A program made the position numbers and the translations under genes. A stretch of 64,000 nt of DNA, from contig SHXZ01000009.1 in NCBI GenBank assembly GCA_009693045.1, positions 1 to 64,000 on the forward strand, written 5' to 3'. This document shows positions 16,918 through 25,966 of this stretch, one piece after another. The notes under the pieces are model-generated. The model saw only the letters and a list, made by a program, of their open reading frames with translations. It made no database searches and had not been told where the DNA came from. This DNA is from Dehalococcoidia bacterium (GTDB lineage: Bacteria > Chloroflexota > Dehalococcoidia > Lucifugimonadales > SHYT01). How positions within the stretch are numbered: the stretch's first letter is position 1; each line of letters begins with the position of its first letter.

Positions 16918-16953
16918 CGGCGAGAAGGGTGCAGGGGCTGGCCCTTGCCTACG
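16918..16953. repeat. Dispersed 3'-end hairpin repeat, copy 1
   Basis: Starts CGGCGAGAAGGGTGCAGGGG and continues CTGGCCCTTGCCT. A near-identical copy is at 52154-52190. It reads as a GCAGGGGC/GCCCCTGC hairpin and lies at the 3' end of a minus-strand gene in both places. Confidence 0.7.
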
Positions 16954-18676
16954 TTGGTCGGTAGATAATCACCCGCCGGTGCGGCTCCCGCCCCGTGCTC
17001 GCCGACGCCAGGTTGTACCGCTCGGCAAGCTGGTGCTGCAGCCTGCGAATGTATGCCCCCTGCGGCTCCAGCTCCACCGACGCGTTCCCCTCCATGACGC
17101 GGGTCGCCGCCGCCTCGGCCTCAGCAAGGCCGTCCGTGACCCCCCGCTGAAGGCCGTTGTCGTTCGTCACCGACAGGCTGCGCGCGAACTGCTCCACCTG
17201 CGCCTGTGAGTTGCGACGCAGCACGTAGATGGACTTCCCCGCCTGCTCCGCCTGCTTTATCGCCTCCGGCTTGCGGCGGTAGTGCGTCTTCGTCGTCAGG
17301 ATCATGTCCGCCTGTTGCGGGCTGTCCACGACCTCCACCGTGGAGGGGACGTTGCGGATCCCCTGGTGCAGCCGGTCCCGCCCCACGCCAAAGGGGTAGA
17401 CTTTGACCGGCTTGCCGGGCGCAGGCAGCGGCAGCACCCCCACGGACGGCTCCTCAGCTTGCGCGCGGCGCGCCTGCGGGGCGTGTGGCGCAATCGCCTG
17501 CGACGCTCCAAACGACGCCGGCCCGCGGTCTCCGCCTCGGTCCCCCTGGCGGCGCCACCGCCCTTGTTCCGGAGGGAACGGCCCCGTGTCCAGCCCGCTG
17601 CCCACCGCGCTCTCCAGCACCACCGGCTCCCCTGGGGCCTTGTGCACAACGCCGGTGTCATCCGTCCACCGCACCTCGGGCACCACGGAAAAGCCGCGCA
17701 GGAGCTGGTCCACCGCCGCCGCCATGTCCTCGTACACCACCAGCCGGTCCCACGACTGGATCTCCACCAGCAGCGTGAACGTCGGCGGCGACTTGCGCTC
17801 CAGCACCGTCTTCTGCGTGCCTCGCCTTCGGGCCTCCTCATCGCTCAGCGTCACGGACTGGATGCCGCCGATGAGGTCCGAAAGCGTGGGGTTCAGGATT
17901 AGATTGTCCAGCGTGTTCCCGTGTGCCGTCGCCACGAGTTGCACACCGCGCTCGGCGATGGTCCGGGCTGCCGTCGCCTCCAGCTCCGTCCCCATCTCGT
18001 CAATGACGATGGCCTGAGGCATGTGGTTCTCCACCGCCTCAATCATCACCGCGTGCTGCAAGGACGGGCTTCGCACCTGCATGCGCCGCGCGCCGCCGAT
18101 AGCGGGGTGGGGGATGTCGCCGTCGCCCGCGATCTCGTTGGAGGTGTCCACCACGATGACGCGTTTGTGCGCGCTGTCCGCCAGCACGCGGGCCACCTCG
18201 CGGAGCATGGTCGTCTTCCCGACCCCCGGGCGTCCCAGCAGCAGCAGGCTCTTGCCGCTGAACACCAGGTCGTCAATGATGTCTATCGTGCCGAACACCG
18301 CGCGTCCCACCCGCAGCGTCAGGCCCACGATGCGCCCGGCCCGGTTGCGGATGCACGAGATGCGGTGCAGCGTGCGTTCGATCCCGGCGCGGTTGTCCTC
18401 GCCAAACGCCCCGATGCGGGCCACCACGGCGTCTAGGTCCTCCGCCGAGACCTCGGTGGCGCCAAGCGCTCGCTCGCTGTCCCGGAAGCGCGCTTGTGGC
18501 GTCCGGCCTAGGTCCATCACGATCTCCAGCAGGTCCTGTGATCTGCCGGCGCCCGCCAGGTTGACCCGAAGGTCCGCGGGCAGCACGCGCAACAGCATGT
18601 CCAGATCGTCAACCACCACGTGCTGGTTGGAGGGCCGCCCTAGGCTCCGCTCTCGTTCAGACGCTGGCAGGGACAA
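16949..18676 (-). CDS. R3H domain AAA ATPase, Ycf45/SpoIIIAA-like
   Basis: A 575-residue protein. An N-terminal region leads to a P-loop ATPase: Walker A GRPGVGKT at 148-155, HAV...[13 protein letters not shown] (Walker B about 222-229), and [15 protein letters not shown] variable linker (about 360-420) precedes a C-terminal KH/R3H-like nucleic-acid binding part ending near [13 protein letters not shown]. This is the family of plastid Ycf45 and of SpoIIIAA-like ATPases; function in non-sporulating bacteria is unknown. TTG 18676 is chosen because GGGAGG lies 6-7 bases upstream; it overlaps the preceding gene by 20 bases. The pairing with tmk is typical for Chloroflexota and Firmicutes-like genomes (from memory). 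Confidence 0.85.
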   Translation of the reverse strand: MSLPASERERSLGRPSNQHVVVDDLDMLLRVLPADLRVNLAGAGRSQDLLEIVMDLGRTPQARFRDSERALGATEVSAEDLDAVVARIGAFGEDNRAGIERTLHRISCIRNRAGRIVGLTLRVGRAVFGTIDIIDDLVFSGKSLLLLGRPGVGKTTMLREVARVLADSAHKRVIVVDTSNEIAGDGDIPHPAIGGARRMQVRSPSLQHAVMIEAVENHMPQAIVIDEMGTELEATAARTIAERGVQLVATAHGNTLDNLILNPTLSDLIGGIQSVTLSDEEARRRGTQKTVLERKSPPTFTLLVEIQSWDRLVVYEDMAAAVDQLLRGFSVVPEVRWTDDTGVVHKAPGEPVVLESAVGSGLDTGPFPPEQGRWRRQGDRGGDRGPASFGASQAIAPHAPQARRAQAEEPSVGVLPLPAPGKPVKVYPFGVGRDRLHQGIRNVPSTVEVVDSPQQADMILTTKTHYRRKPEAIKQAEQAGKSIYVLRRNSQAQVEQFARSLSVTNDNGLQRGVTDGLAEAEAAATRVMEGNASVELEPQGAYIRRLQHQLAERYNLASASTGREPHRRVIIYRPT

Positions 18677-19565
18677 ATCCGACCTCCCGTACCGGTGCCG
18701 CCATCGACTTGACGAGAACCATGTATTCCCTTATCGGAGCGAACCTGCTCGTCTCCAGCTCGTTCCTCAAGTGTTCCTGGTAGTCCGCGGCAAGAATGTG
18801 CAGATAGCGCTTCGGCTGCGAGGGCAGGACTCGTCCCAGCAGGATCGGCACCGCTTCACCCTTGGCCTGGATGCTCGCGCACCCAGAGGTCTCGGCCCGC
18901 CACCGCTCCGCTGCGCCGGTAACGCTCCCGTCGGGGCTTACGTTGACCCACGCCTGAGCGCGCTGCGGGCTCAACTCGTGAGCGTCGCGCCACTCCTCCA
19001 GGGTCATCCCAATCGCTGACCGGACCGTGACGGGCGTCGTGGAGCAGAACAGTCGGCAGAGGGCAAGGTCATCCGCGGGCTGGCGTCGCCGCACGATTCC
19101 GACTGCCTTGGGCGCAGACTTCTTGGGAGGGTCTTGGTGGGTGCACAGGGTCTCTTCCCACGCGGCCACGTAGCCGGCGTTGACCGCCGCGTTCACCAGC
19201 GAAGAGTCGGAGGCGAGGCGCAAAAAGACACGGCGCGCGCCGTGTCCGCCCGCCGCCGAGACCTGCTCCAGCAACTCCGCCACAGGCCAATGAGCCTCCA
19301 GGTCGGCCCTTAGGCGCCGCAGGCTCCAGGCCCTCGGCCCGGCCATCGGTTGGCCTTCCGCCACCCCAACCACCTGCCCGCCATCCTCCGCCACCCACAC
19401 GTACGGCCTCCGCCGCGGCAAGAGCTGATCCCTGGCGATGGAAGGCAGGGGTCTTGGCGTGCCGGTCTGTCCTAGCCGCTCAAGCGTAACGGAGTGCTCG
19501 CACATGCGGCCACCAAGCCAGAGCGGCGCTTGAAGCAGGTCCAGGGGCTGCAATTGCCGTATCAT
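18657..19565 (-). CDS. GNAT-like acetyltransferase-fold protein, unknown substrate
   Basis: A 302-residue protein. It begins [19 protein letters not shown] and has segments [20 protein letters not shown] and [28 protein letters not shown] that look like the beta-bulge and C-terminal helix of GNAT enzymes, followed by a second, divergent half. No clean Q/RxxGxG/A acetyl-CoA loop is visible, so activity is uncertain. ATG 19565 is preferred over an upstream in-frame start that would overlap pdxT. It overlaps the next gene, so it is co-translated with the R3H ATPase. Confidence 0.6.
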   Translation of the reverse strand: MIRQLQPLDLLQAPLWLGGRMCEHSVTLERLGQTGTPRPLPSIARDQLLPRRRPYVWVAEDGGQVVGVAEGQPMAGPRAWSLRRLRADLEAHWPVAELLEQVSAAGGHGARRVFLRLASDSSLVNAAVNAGYVAAWEETLCTHQDPPKKSAPKAVGIVRRRQPADDLALCRLFCSTTPVTVRSAIGMTLEEWRDAHELSPQRAQAWVNVSPDGSVTGAAERWRAETSGCASIQAKGEAVPILLGRVLPSQPKRYLHILAADYQEHLRNELETSRFAPIREYMVLVKSMAAPVREVGFVPASV

Positions 19566-19572
19566 CCGAGCT

Positions 19573-20241
19573 TCAGCGCACGCCTTTCGCAATGTCCACA
19601 AAGTACTGGTGGAACCTGAAGTCGTCCGTCAGCTCAGGGTGGAACGCCGTGGCCAGCAGCTTGCCCTGCCGCGCCGCCACCGGCGTTTCGTCCTCCAGCC
19701 TTGCCAGGATCTCCACGCCTTCACCTACTTCCAGGATTAGCGGGGCGCGGATGAACACCGCGTGGAACGGCCTCCCGCCCAGCGGTGCGACCTGCAGGTC
19801 CGCTTCAAAGCTGTCAACCTGTCGCCCAAACGCGTTGCGCGCCACGCGGATGTTCATCAGACCCAGCGGCTTCGGCCGATCGTCCCGCAGCGACGACGCA
19901 ATCAGGATCATGCCGGCGCAGCTCCCCCACACCGCCATCCCCTGCCGCGCGCGGCGGCAGATGGCGTCCCGCAGGCCCCACGTGTCCATCAGAATCGCCA
20001 TGGTGGTGCTCTCGCCGCCGGGGATGATCAGCCCGTCCAGTGCCTCCAGCTCCTCCGCTTTCCGGACCTCCGGAGTCCTCACGCCGAGCTGTTTCAGCAC
20101 GATGGCGTGCTCCAAGAAGTCACCTTGCAACGCCAGCACCCCAACCTGGCCGCCCGCAACAGCGGGCGGCGCCTGGCGGGCTGCAATCGTCCACGTGATC
20201 GGCGTCGGAGTCTGGCCTGGTGCTGATGCGCTCGTTGTCAT
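19573..20241 (-). CDS. pdxT: Pyridoxal 5'-phosphate synthase glutaminase subunit PdxT
   Basis: A 222-residue class I glutaminase. The family motif GVLALQGDFLEH starts at about residue 34, so about 30 residues of Pro/Thr-rich N-terminal extension are unusual; a start further in has no obvious ribosome site. The nucleophile is Cys108 in WGSCAGM, and the His/Glu pair is in FHPELT. PGGEST gives the oxyanion strand. It releases ammonia from glutamine for PdxS. It lies 88 bases downstream of pdxS, with a dispersed CCTTCCCC repeat between them. Confidence 0.95.
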   Translation of the reverse strand: MTTSASAPGQTPTPITWTIAARQAPPAVAGGQVGVLALQGDFLEHAIVLKQLGVRTPEVRKAEELEALDGLIIPGGESTTMAILMDTWGLRDAICRRARQGMAVWGSCAGMILIASSLRDDRPKPLGLMNIRVARNAFGRQVDSFEADLQVAPLGGRPFHAVFIRAPLILEVGEGVEILARLEDETPVAARQGKLLATAFHPELTDDFRFHQYFVDIAKGVR

Positions 20242-20329
20242 AACCCCAACTCTTTAGGCTGACGTATTGCTGAGGCGGCCTAAAGTGCTTCCTTCCCCTT
20301 CAGGGGAGGGGCTGGAGGAGAGGTCGTGC

Positions 20330-21232
20330 CTACCACCCCCGCACCGCCAGCAGCTGCTCCGGCTTCAGCGTCCGCACGTCAAGCCCTGGCATCGGCTCGC
20401 CCAGGCCCTTGGACGCCTCCGCCACGATCCCCCAGTCCTGGTAGTGCGTAACCGCCTTCACGATAGCCCTTGCGCGCAGATCAGGGTCCGACGACTTGAA
20501 GATGCCCGAGCCCACGAACACCCCGTCGCAGCCCAGGTGCATCATGAGCGCCGCGTCCGATGGTGTAGCCAGGCCGCCCGCTGCGAAGTTCACCACCGGC
20601 AGGCGTCCCAGCCGCTTGACCTCCAGCAGGATGTCCAGCGGCGCCCCGATCGTCTTCGCTTCGGCCATCAACTCTTCGTTGGACATGCCCTGCACCTTGC
20701 GGACCCCCGAGTTCACGGCGCGCATGTGGCGCACCGCCTCTACCACGTTGCCGGTGCCCGCCTCCCCCTTCGTGCGGATCATCGCCGCGCCCTCCGCGAT
20801 CCGCCGCACCGCCTCGCCCAGCTCCCGGCACCCGCACACGAACGGCACCTTGAAATCGTGTTTCCACACGTGGTTTGCCTCGTCCGCGGGCGTCAGCACC
20901 TCGGACTCGTCAATGTAGTCCACCCCGAGAGCTTCCAGCACTCGCGCCTCGGCAAAGTGTCCAATGCGGCACTTCGCCATCACCGGGATCGTTACCGTGT
21001 CCATGATCCTCAGGATGATGTCCGGGTCGGACATCCGCGCCACGCCCCCGGCGGCCCGGATGTCCGACGGCACGCGTTCCAGCGCCATCACGGCGCACGC
21101 CCCGGCGTCCTCGGCGATCTTCGCGTGCTCCGCCGTCACCACGTCCATGATGACGCCGCCCTTCAACATCTGCGCCAGTCCAACCTTCACCTGCCAGGTG
21201 CCGGTGCTCGTGCCGTTCGTTCCCAGTGCCAT
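20330..21232 (-). CDS. pdxS: Pyridoxal 5'-phosphate synthase lyase subunit PdxS
   Basis: A 300-residue TIM-barrel protein, the usual length. [33 protein letters not shown] (with the catalytic Lys) and [16 protein letters not shown] are signature segments. It makes PLP from ribose 5-phosphate, glyceraldehyde 3-phosphate and ammonia supplied by PdxT. GAGGAGG lies 6 bases before the ATG. A strong promoter (TTGCCC-N17-TATAAT) is at 21283-21311. Confidence 0.97.
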   Translation of the reverse strand: MALGTNGTSTGTWQVKVGLAQMLKGGVIMDVVTAEHAKIAEDAGACAVMALERVPSDIRAAGGVARMSDPDIILRIMDTVTIPVMAKCRIGHFAEARVLEALGVDYIDESEVLTPADEANHVWKHDFKVPFVCGCRELGEAVRRIAEGAAMIRTKGEAGTGNVVEAVRHMRAVNSGVRKVQGMSNEELMAEAKTIGAPLDILLEVKRLGRLPVVNFAAGGLATPSDAALMMHLGCDGVFVGSGIFKSSDPDLRARAIVKAVTHYQDWGIVAEASKGLGEPMPGLDVRTLKPEQLLAVRGW

Positions 21233-21282
21233 CGGTTTCCTCCTCTACTCGCCGTTCAACCAAGCAACGGTCGCGTTACCTC

Positions 21283-21311
21283 ATTATAGGCTCCGCTCAA
21301 AGGACGGGCAA
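21283..21311 (-). promoter_or_regulatory. Sigma-70-type promoter of pdxS
   Basis: On minus: TTGCCC (21306-21311), 17-bp spacer, consensus TATAAT (21283-21288), about 51 bases upstream of the pdxS ATG. Confidence 0.75.
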
Positions 21312-21477
21312 AGCCTGCCATTGAGCGGAGCGAATGGTGCGCGGGCGAACGCCGATTCACGAGGCGTCGGCCCCTCGGCGCTTCTCAAAAGAACGACGAA
21401 GGGCTTGGCGCTGAGTTCCCCGTGTGGGGTGAGAGTTTTGCCAGGAGTTCCTCAGGCCGAACGCCGCGAGAAAAGAC

Positions 21478-21510
21478 AGCGCACGCCACACAGACTCTGT
21501 GGCGTGCGCT
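21478..21510 (-). terminator. Terminator downstream of dodecin
   Basis: Perfect 13-bp arms 21478-21490 and 21498-21510 with a 7-base loop. On minus the stem is followed by GTCTTTTCTC, a U-rich tract, 48 bases after the dodecin stop. Confidence 0.75.
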
Positions 21511-21558
21511 CCGGGACGTTGGTTGGCCCTGTTGTGTCAGCTACTTCGCCATCAACTC

Positions 21559-21789
21559 CTACTCCCGGTGCAGATCGTTATGGTCCAAGACACGGAACCC
21601 GAGCCCGATTTTCACCTGGTAATACTCCACCTTGCCGTCCTTCACCTGCCCCCGGATGTCCTTTACCTCAAACCAGTCCAGACCCTTCAGCGTCTGGCTC
21701 GCCCGCGCAAGCGCGTTCCCAATGGCCTGCTCAACCCCCTCGTGGGAAGAACCTATCAACTCAATGACCTTGTACGTGTGTTCCGGCAT
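21559..21789 (-). CDS. Dodecin flavin-binding protein
   Basis: A 76-residue dodecin. HTYKVIELIGSSHEG at the N-terminus, WFEVKDIRG with the flavin-stacking Trp, and YYQVKIGLGFRV are family signatures. Dodecins form dodecameric hollow shells that store or buffer flavins. ATG 21789 is chosen: AGGGAG lies about 7 bases upstream and the family begins here. The gene is a single unit with its own terminator. Confidence 0.93.
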   Translation of the reverse strand: MPEHTYKVIELIGSSHEGVEQAIGNALARASQTLKGLDWFEVKDIRGQVKDGKVEYYQVKIGLGFRVLDHNDLHRE

Positions 21790-21907
21790 CACTATCTCCC
21801 TTTCTGCGCTCCGCTGGCGCAAGTTCTTCAGCCTGAAGTTTGGTTGTCACGTTGACCTGATAGGGGGTCTGCTGCGACCGCCTCTTCAAGCCGCCGTAGC
21901 GCGCTGA

Positions 21908-22989
21908 TTAGTGTCCAGACGCCCCGCTGGCGGCGCCCTCGGTATTGAAGATGTCCGGCTGCTCCGCTCCTTCGACGTGCAGGATTCCCAACGCGCCCTT
22001 TTCCAGCCGGCTCAGGCTGTGGTCCACCAGCAGATAGTCCCCGGGTACGTCCACCGTGAACTCCACAATCGTCGCGCCTCCCGCTGGCGCCATCGTCGTC
22101 TGCACGTTGGTCACGGGGCGCGATGACCTCTCCTGGTACACCACGTCAAAGATCTCCCCGATGACATGGAAGCTCGACGTCAGGTTTGGCCCTCCCACGC
22201 CGAAGTAGATGCGTACCCTCTCTCCCACCGTTGCCTTAAGCGCCCTCTCCCCCGTCAGCGCCCTCACAGCGCCGTTGAACACGACGTATTCTGGTTGCTC
22301 CGCCAGCATCTTGTCAAAGGAGAGAGCTTGCAGCCCCTTCTCGCTGTGTTTGCCCTGCGTGTACAGCTCGCCCTGCATGACATAAAACTCTCTGTCCACC
22401 GGCGGCAGTCCGCCGGGCGGTTCTACCAGGATGAGGCCGTACATCCCGTTGGTGATGTGCTGGGGCACAGGGGCCACAGCGCAGTGATAGACGTAGAGTT
22501 CCGGGTTCAAAGTCCTGAAAGAAAACGACTTGCGCTCGCCGGGCGCCACCGTCGTTGCCCGCGCGCCACCGTCGTTGCCCGCGCGCCGCCGCCGGGTCCG
22601 TTCACCGCGTGCAGGTCAATGTTGTGCGCCGCGCGGCTGTTGGCGCTGTTGGAGAGCGTAAGCTCAACGGTGTCCCCCTGCCGCACGCGGAGCATGGGGC
22701 CTGGGACGGCGCCGCCAAATGTCCAGAACTGGTAGTCCACGCCGTCGGCCATGGGCATCGTCTTCTCCACCGTTTCCAGCGCGATGCGGACCGTCTTCGG
22801 CGAGCTCCGGCCCACCGGCGGCGGCGCCTGAGGCGCCAGCGCCTGCACGGTTTCTTCAGCAGGCGACGACTTTGTGCACGCCACGGCGACGGTGAGCGCC
22901 ACGGCCACGAGAAGAGAGAGCCCTAGAAGATGGGCTACCCGTCTTGCAACCCCCGCCCTGGGTGCCCTGAGGTCTTGGGACGTCACCAT
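21908..22989 (-). pseudogene. nirK: Copper-containing nitrite reductase (NirK/AniA type) frameshifted by a 20-bp tandem duplication
   Basis: From ATG 22989 (GGAG upstream) the protein has a lipoprotein-like signal (LTVAVAC), then HNIDLHAVNG with the type 1 and type 2 Cu ligands and the catalytic Asp. At 22543-22582 a 20-bp unit occurs twice in tandem, which shifts the frame. The rest continues in another frame: YHCAVAPVPQHITNGM (Cu ligands His, Cys, His, Met), SFHVIG (active-site His) and LLVDHSL (trimer-interface His). Removing one copy restores an unbroken protein across the joint (GGGARATTVAPGERKSFSF), so every catalytic residue is intact. It reduces nitrite to NO when functional. Confidence 0.9.
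22543..22582. repeat. Exact 20-bp tandem duplication inside nirK
   Basis: Copies 22543-22562 and 22563-22582 are identical; a partial third copy follows. Twenty is not a multiple of three, so it shifts the frame by two. Confidence 0.95.
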
Positions 22990-23254
22990 GCTCACTCCTG
23001 CATTAGTCGTTGCGCCATACAGAAAGAGGGGCAGATATGAGACCACCATCGCGCCACCTCTCTTTATCGGAGCAACGTCCGTTACCGATGGTTGCGACCG
23101 CGACGAGATATTACGATATCTCCTTGAGAGGCCGCAGGCGCTTTGGGGGCTCGCGACCCCGTGGGGCTTCGCGGTTGTTGGTATGCGGCGGGGCAGTCCT
23201 CAGGCCATTCGTGCCCATGCGTCCCGCCCCGCCGCAATCTTCGTTTCGTGGTAT

Positions 23255-23650
23255 CTACATCCCCCGGGCGGCGCGCTCAATCTCAATGTCCGAAACCTGC
23301 CCACTACCCTTTTGGTCCACCATCTCGTCGCCGAACCCGCACTTGGGGCACCGCACAAAGTGCCCGGCCAAGTCCATGTCGGAGATGCTGTACAACTCCG
23401 AACTGCACCGTGGGCAGCGCGCTACCTTGATCTCTTCTTTTGTCTTCTTGGTCGTCATGGTCGTTCCTCCTTCTTTCCGGTCCCGGTTCGCCAGGGCCAA
23501 GATCGGCTCTTCAGGGAAGCGGAACTGGCCTCCTGGCGTGACGATGCAGGGGACCCGCTCCTCGTGCGCCCACCTGGTTACCGTGTGTGGCGACACGCCA
23601 AAGAGCCTTGCCACCTGCGATCGGGTAAGGAACCGTCGTGCCGCTTCCAT
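23255..23650 (-). CDS. BldC-like HTH protein fused to a zinc ribbon, with an internal start
   Basis: A 131-residue protein in two parts. Residues 1-55 are a MerR/excisionase-type helix-turn-helix (LTRSQVARLFGVSPHTVTRW, then FRFPEEPIL), as in BldC. Residues 75-115 hold a zinc ribbon (ARCPRCSSEL and VRCPKCGFG). GGAGGT precedes the ATG at 23650. A second start, ATG 23458 (Met65), has its own excellent site AAGGAGG 8 bases upstream in the same frame, so a separate 66-residue zinc-ribbon protein may also be made. It lies between nirK and a PAS-LuxR regulator. Targets are unknown. Confidence 0.75.
   Translation of the reverse strand: MEAARRFLTRSQVARLFGVSPHTVTRWAHEERVPCIVTPGGQFRFPEEPILALANRDRKEGGTTMTTKKTKEEIKVARCPRCSSELYSISDMDLAGHFVRCPKCGFGDEMVDQKGSGQVSDIEIERAARGM
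23456..23474 (-). promoter_or_regulatory. Strong internal ribosome binding site and in-frame ATG
   Basis: Minus strand reads GAAGGAGGAACGACC before ATG 23458, which is in frame with the longer gene at Met65. Its SD is stronger than most in the window. Confidence 0.6.
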
Positions 23651-23764
23651 GCGTTACCTCCGTACTAAGCGTGCAATACAGGCGATACGTGCTTCAGACC
23701 AATAAAGTCCATTGCTATTATAACGTACATAGCGCACATTCGCAACTCCCATTCCCCATCACAG

Positions 23765-24430
23765 TTACAGCAACCGCCTCCGAGACGTCAACGCCACCGC
23801 CTCCAGCCGGGTATGCACATCCAGCTTGGCCAGCACGCGCTGCACGTGGTTCCTCACGGTCGGCACCGCGATGACCAACTTCCCCGCAATGGATTGCGTG
23901 CCCGCCCCCTGGCCCATCAGTCGCAAGACTTCCAGTTCGCGCGGCGTTAACGGCTCTGCGCGGTGGTCTGTTTCGCCGTCCATCGCCCCTGCCGGCGCTG
24001 CAGGCGTTTCTGTAGCTGACACTACCTGTCGGACCGTGCCGTTTTCCCGTGCCTGAGCGCCCGCGTCGTGGAAGATGTGCACCAGCGCGCCGGCATCTTC
24101 CACCACCGAAGGAATGAGCACGTGTGTCACCGAAACCCACTTGGGCGTCCCGCTCCTGGTGTACGCCAGGAACCGCTGCGCGGGCGCCACCTTCCCTCTG
24201 CGCGCCAGCTGGATGGACAAGCAGCTTTGTACGCACGGCGATAGCTCCCGTCCGGTGCCCGCTGGCCCAGCCAGCACCTGGTAACACGCCTTCCCGACCA
24301 CCTCCGAAGCCTTCCACCCCAGCAACTGCTCCGCCGCCTGGTTCCACAGGAACACTCTTTGGTTCATGTCCACCCCATAAACCCCATCCGGCGACGCATG
24401 CAGCAATCCCAGGACGTCTTCCATCTCCAT
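23765..24430 (-). CDS. PAS-LuxR transcription regulator with a Cys motif
   Basis: A 221-residue protein. An N-terminal PAS domain (DGVYGVDMNQRVFLWNQAAE, then LLGWKASEVVGK) contains three Cys in KACYQVLAG and PCVQSCL that could bind a metal or sense redox state. The C-terminus is a LuxR helix-turn-helix (LTPRELEVLRLMGQG, IAVPTVRNHVQRVLAKLDV). ATG 24430 is chosen for GGGAGG 10 bases upstream; an upstream frame adds a Pro-rich stretch without a ribosome site. The location next to nirK suggests a role in nitrogen-oxide or oxygen response, which is inference. Confidence 0.82.
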   Translation of the reverse strand: MEMEDVLGLLHASPDGVYGVDMNQRVFLWNQAAEQLLGWKASEVVGKACYQVLAGPAGTGRELSPCVQSCLSIQLARRGKVAPAQRFLAYTRSGTPKWVSVTHVLIPSVVEDAGALVHIFHDAGAQARENGTVRQVVSATETPAAPAGAMDGETDHRAEPLTPRELEVLRLMGQGAGTQSIAGKLVIAVPTVRNHVQRVLAKLDVHTRLEAVALTSRRRLL

Positions 24431-24695
24431 GGACGTGGGCCCTCCCTGAAAGTCTCCTGTCGTCCCCAGGCTCTTCGGTGGTGTGGGCCGTTGCCGCACA
24501 GTTTGTACCAAGCGTATCCAATAAGCTCAATGGCACGGCTGAACGCTTGCTGAACAGCCCCTGAACGTGGACTGAACGGCACGGCCGTCTATCTGCGCGC
24601 TGCGGTAAGAGGGACCAACTAGAAGCCGCCAAACTAGGGGAGCGCCGACTCAAATAGGAGTTACGCGGTTGCCCGTCAGCCCATGCTCAGCGCCG

Positions 24696-24790
24696 TCATT
24701 CTGAGGGAGCGGAGCCACCGAGGAATCTCCCCACGATTCGTTACCCGCCCAGATACCTCGGGAGATTCTGAGTGCAGCGAGGAATGGCGA
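24696..24790. repeat. CATTCTGAG-family dispersed repeat
   Basis: Runs from TCATTCTGAGGGAGCGGAGC through CGAGGAATCTCCCC to a mirrored GGGAGATTCTGAGTGCAGCG. Related copies are at 30272-30330 (subfamily), 47886-47920 and 61258-61364. It fills much of the gap 24431-24913, which holds no gene. Confidence 0.65.
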
Positions 24791-24913
24791 GGATAAAGCC
24801 ATTCCCTTAGGTTTGATGTCCCGATTGCATAAGTCTTACCAGCAAAATGCTTGGAGACTTCGTTGAGCGTGCGGAAACGAAATGGGGTTGTGTCGAAGGC
24901 CGGTGGATGATCG

Positions 24914-25381
24914 CTAAACGTTGCGGCGCGGACGGGCACGTGGCTCGGGAGCCAGCGGCTTGCTCCACTGGTTCAGGAATGCTGCCGTCATCACGCCCGC
25001 CGTTGCGGGCAGATAGAACAGGCCAACGGAGAAGGCCGCGACAAGGCAGAATGAGACCAGTATTCCTGCGTTGGCCCACAGCACCAGCTTGCTGCCGGAC
25101 ACGTCGCGCCACAGGGCGGCCAGCAACGCGACGAGCGTGATGGCCACCGGGAATATTAGGATTGGTATGACCTTGACCCCGTTCACGTCAACCAGCGAGC
25201 GCGAGAACTGGCGCATTTGCGCGGACGGCTGCGCCAGGATCTCAGCCGCCGAGGTGGCCGGAGCCGCCTCGGCGGCAACGCCTCTATAGAACCCCGGCCA
25301 CAGCGCCAGCCACAGCGACGCCCCAATCGCCAGCACCAGGGCCGCCGCTGCTGCCTTGGCTATCACGTTCCAACGCTTCAT
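24914..25381 (-). CDS. Small membrane protein of unknown function
   Basis: A 155-residue protein with an N-terminal helix (about 9-29, VIAKAAAAALVLAIGASLWL), an extracytoplasmic loop of about 45 residues, and two C-terminal helices (about 72-92 and 101-125). The C-terminus is basic (PRARPRRNV). I do not recognise a family; the layout resembles small energy-coupling or anchor subunits. GGAGC is close to the ATG (short spacing). It stands alone. Confidence 0.55.
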   Translation of the reverse strand: MKRWNVIAKAAAAALVLAIGASLWLALWPGFYRGVAAEAAPATSAAEILAQPSAQMRQFSRSLVDVNGVKVIPILIFPVAITLVALLAALWRDVSGSKLVLWANAGILVSFCLVAAFSVGLFYLPATAGVMTAAFLNQWSKPLAPEPRARPRRNV

Positions 25382-25437
25382 GCTCCAAGCCTACCACACC
25401 GCGTCGGCCGGCGGCCTGCCGACGGTTGAAGCTATGC

Positions 25438-25748
25438 CTATGGCGTCGTCGCGCGAGTAGCCAACAGGCTCTCGAAAAACCTGAGCACCGCCACTGCCCC
25501 GTCCACACAGAGCCCTATCAGCAGGACCGGGACATGTTCCCTACCGCAGCGCGGCCAGCTCCCGGCGCACCGTTCCGCCCATTCCTCCCGATGGCGCTCC
25601 GGCCACGAGAAATGTTTGGCCCGTGGCCTGACCGGAACGGCGCGCGCACCGTCCACCCTGTGCAGTGCAGCGACCGCGCCACCGGCCGCGTCTCTGCCGA
25701 GCTGGACAGGAAACCGTGGACGAGGATCGAGGCAGGGGCGGGTGCCAT
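25438..25748 (-). pseudogene. Alpha/beta-hydrolase (carboxylesterase) remnant
   Basis: The first frame gives SILVHGFLSSSAETRPVARSL and VRAPFRSGHGP, the start of an Est30-like esterase. After GHGP the frame shifts; the next part reads FSWPERHREEWAERC and VPVLLIGLCVDGAVAV, where the nucleophile elbow GLSMGG has become GLCVDG. The catalytic Ser is lost and the C-terminal half is missing. Confidence 0.55.
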
Positions 25749-25915
25749 TCAAAGTGAGGTACTGGCGTTCCGGGCCTTGGTAGGGGTGGGTGTTATTCAT
25801 CGCGGCGATGTTCACGTGCACTGACAAGACACCTACGCTGACGCTCAACAATCAGTCCAGAACGGATTAGCCGAATTCGCACGGGTGGAGAAGTTGGCTC
25901 TAGTTCGTTGGTGGC

Positions 25916-25949
25916 TTGACAATTACTTAGGTATGTAGTATTGTATGTA
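25916..25949 (+). promoter_or_regulatory. Promoter with direct repeats ahead of the PIN toxin pair
   Basis: TTGACA (25916-25921), 17-bp spacer, TATTGT (25939-25944). GTATGTA occurs twice (25931-25937 and 25943-25949) across the -10, a likely operator for autoregulation. The stretch is AT-rich. Confidence 0.6.
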
Positions 25950-25966
25950 TGAAAAGTGAGGACGCG

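Noticed and set aside
24676..24939. Small gene in the gap after the PAS-LuxR gene
   Set aside because: The frame is made of a dispersed CATTCTGAG repeat.
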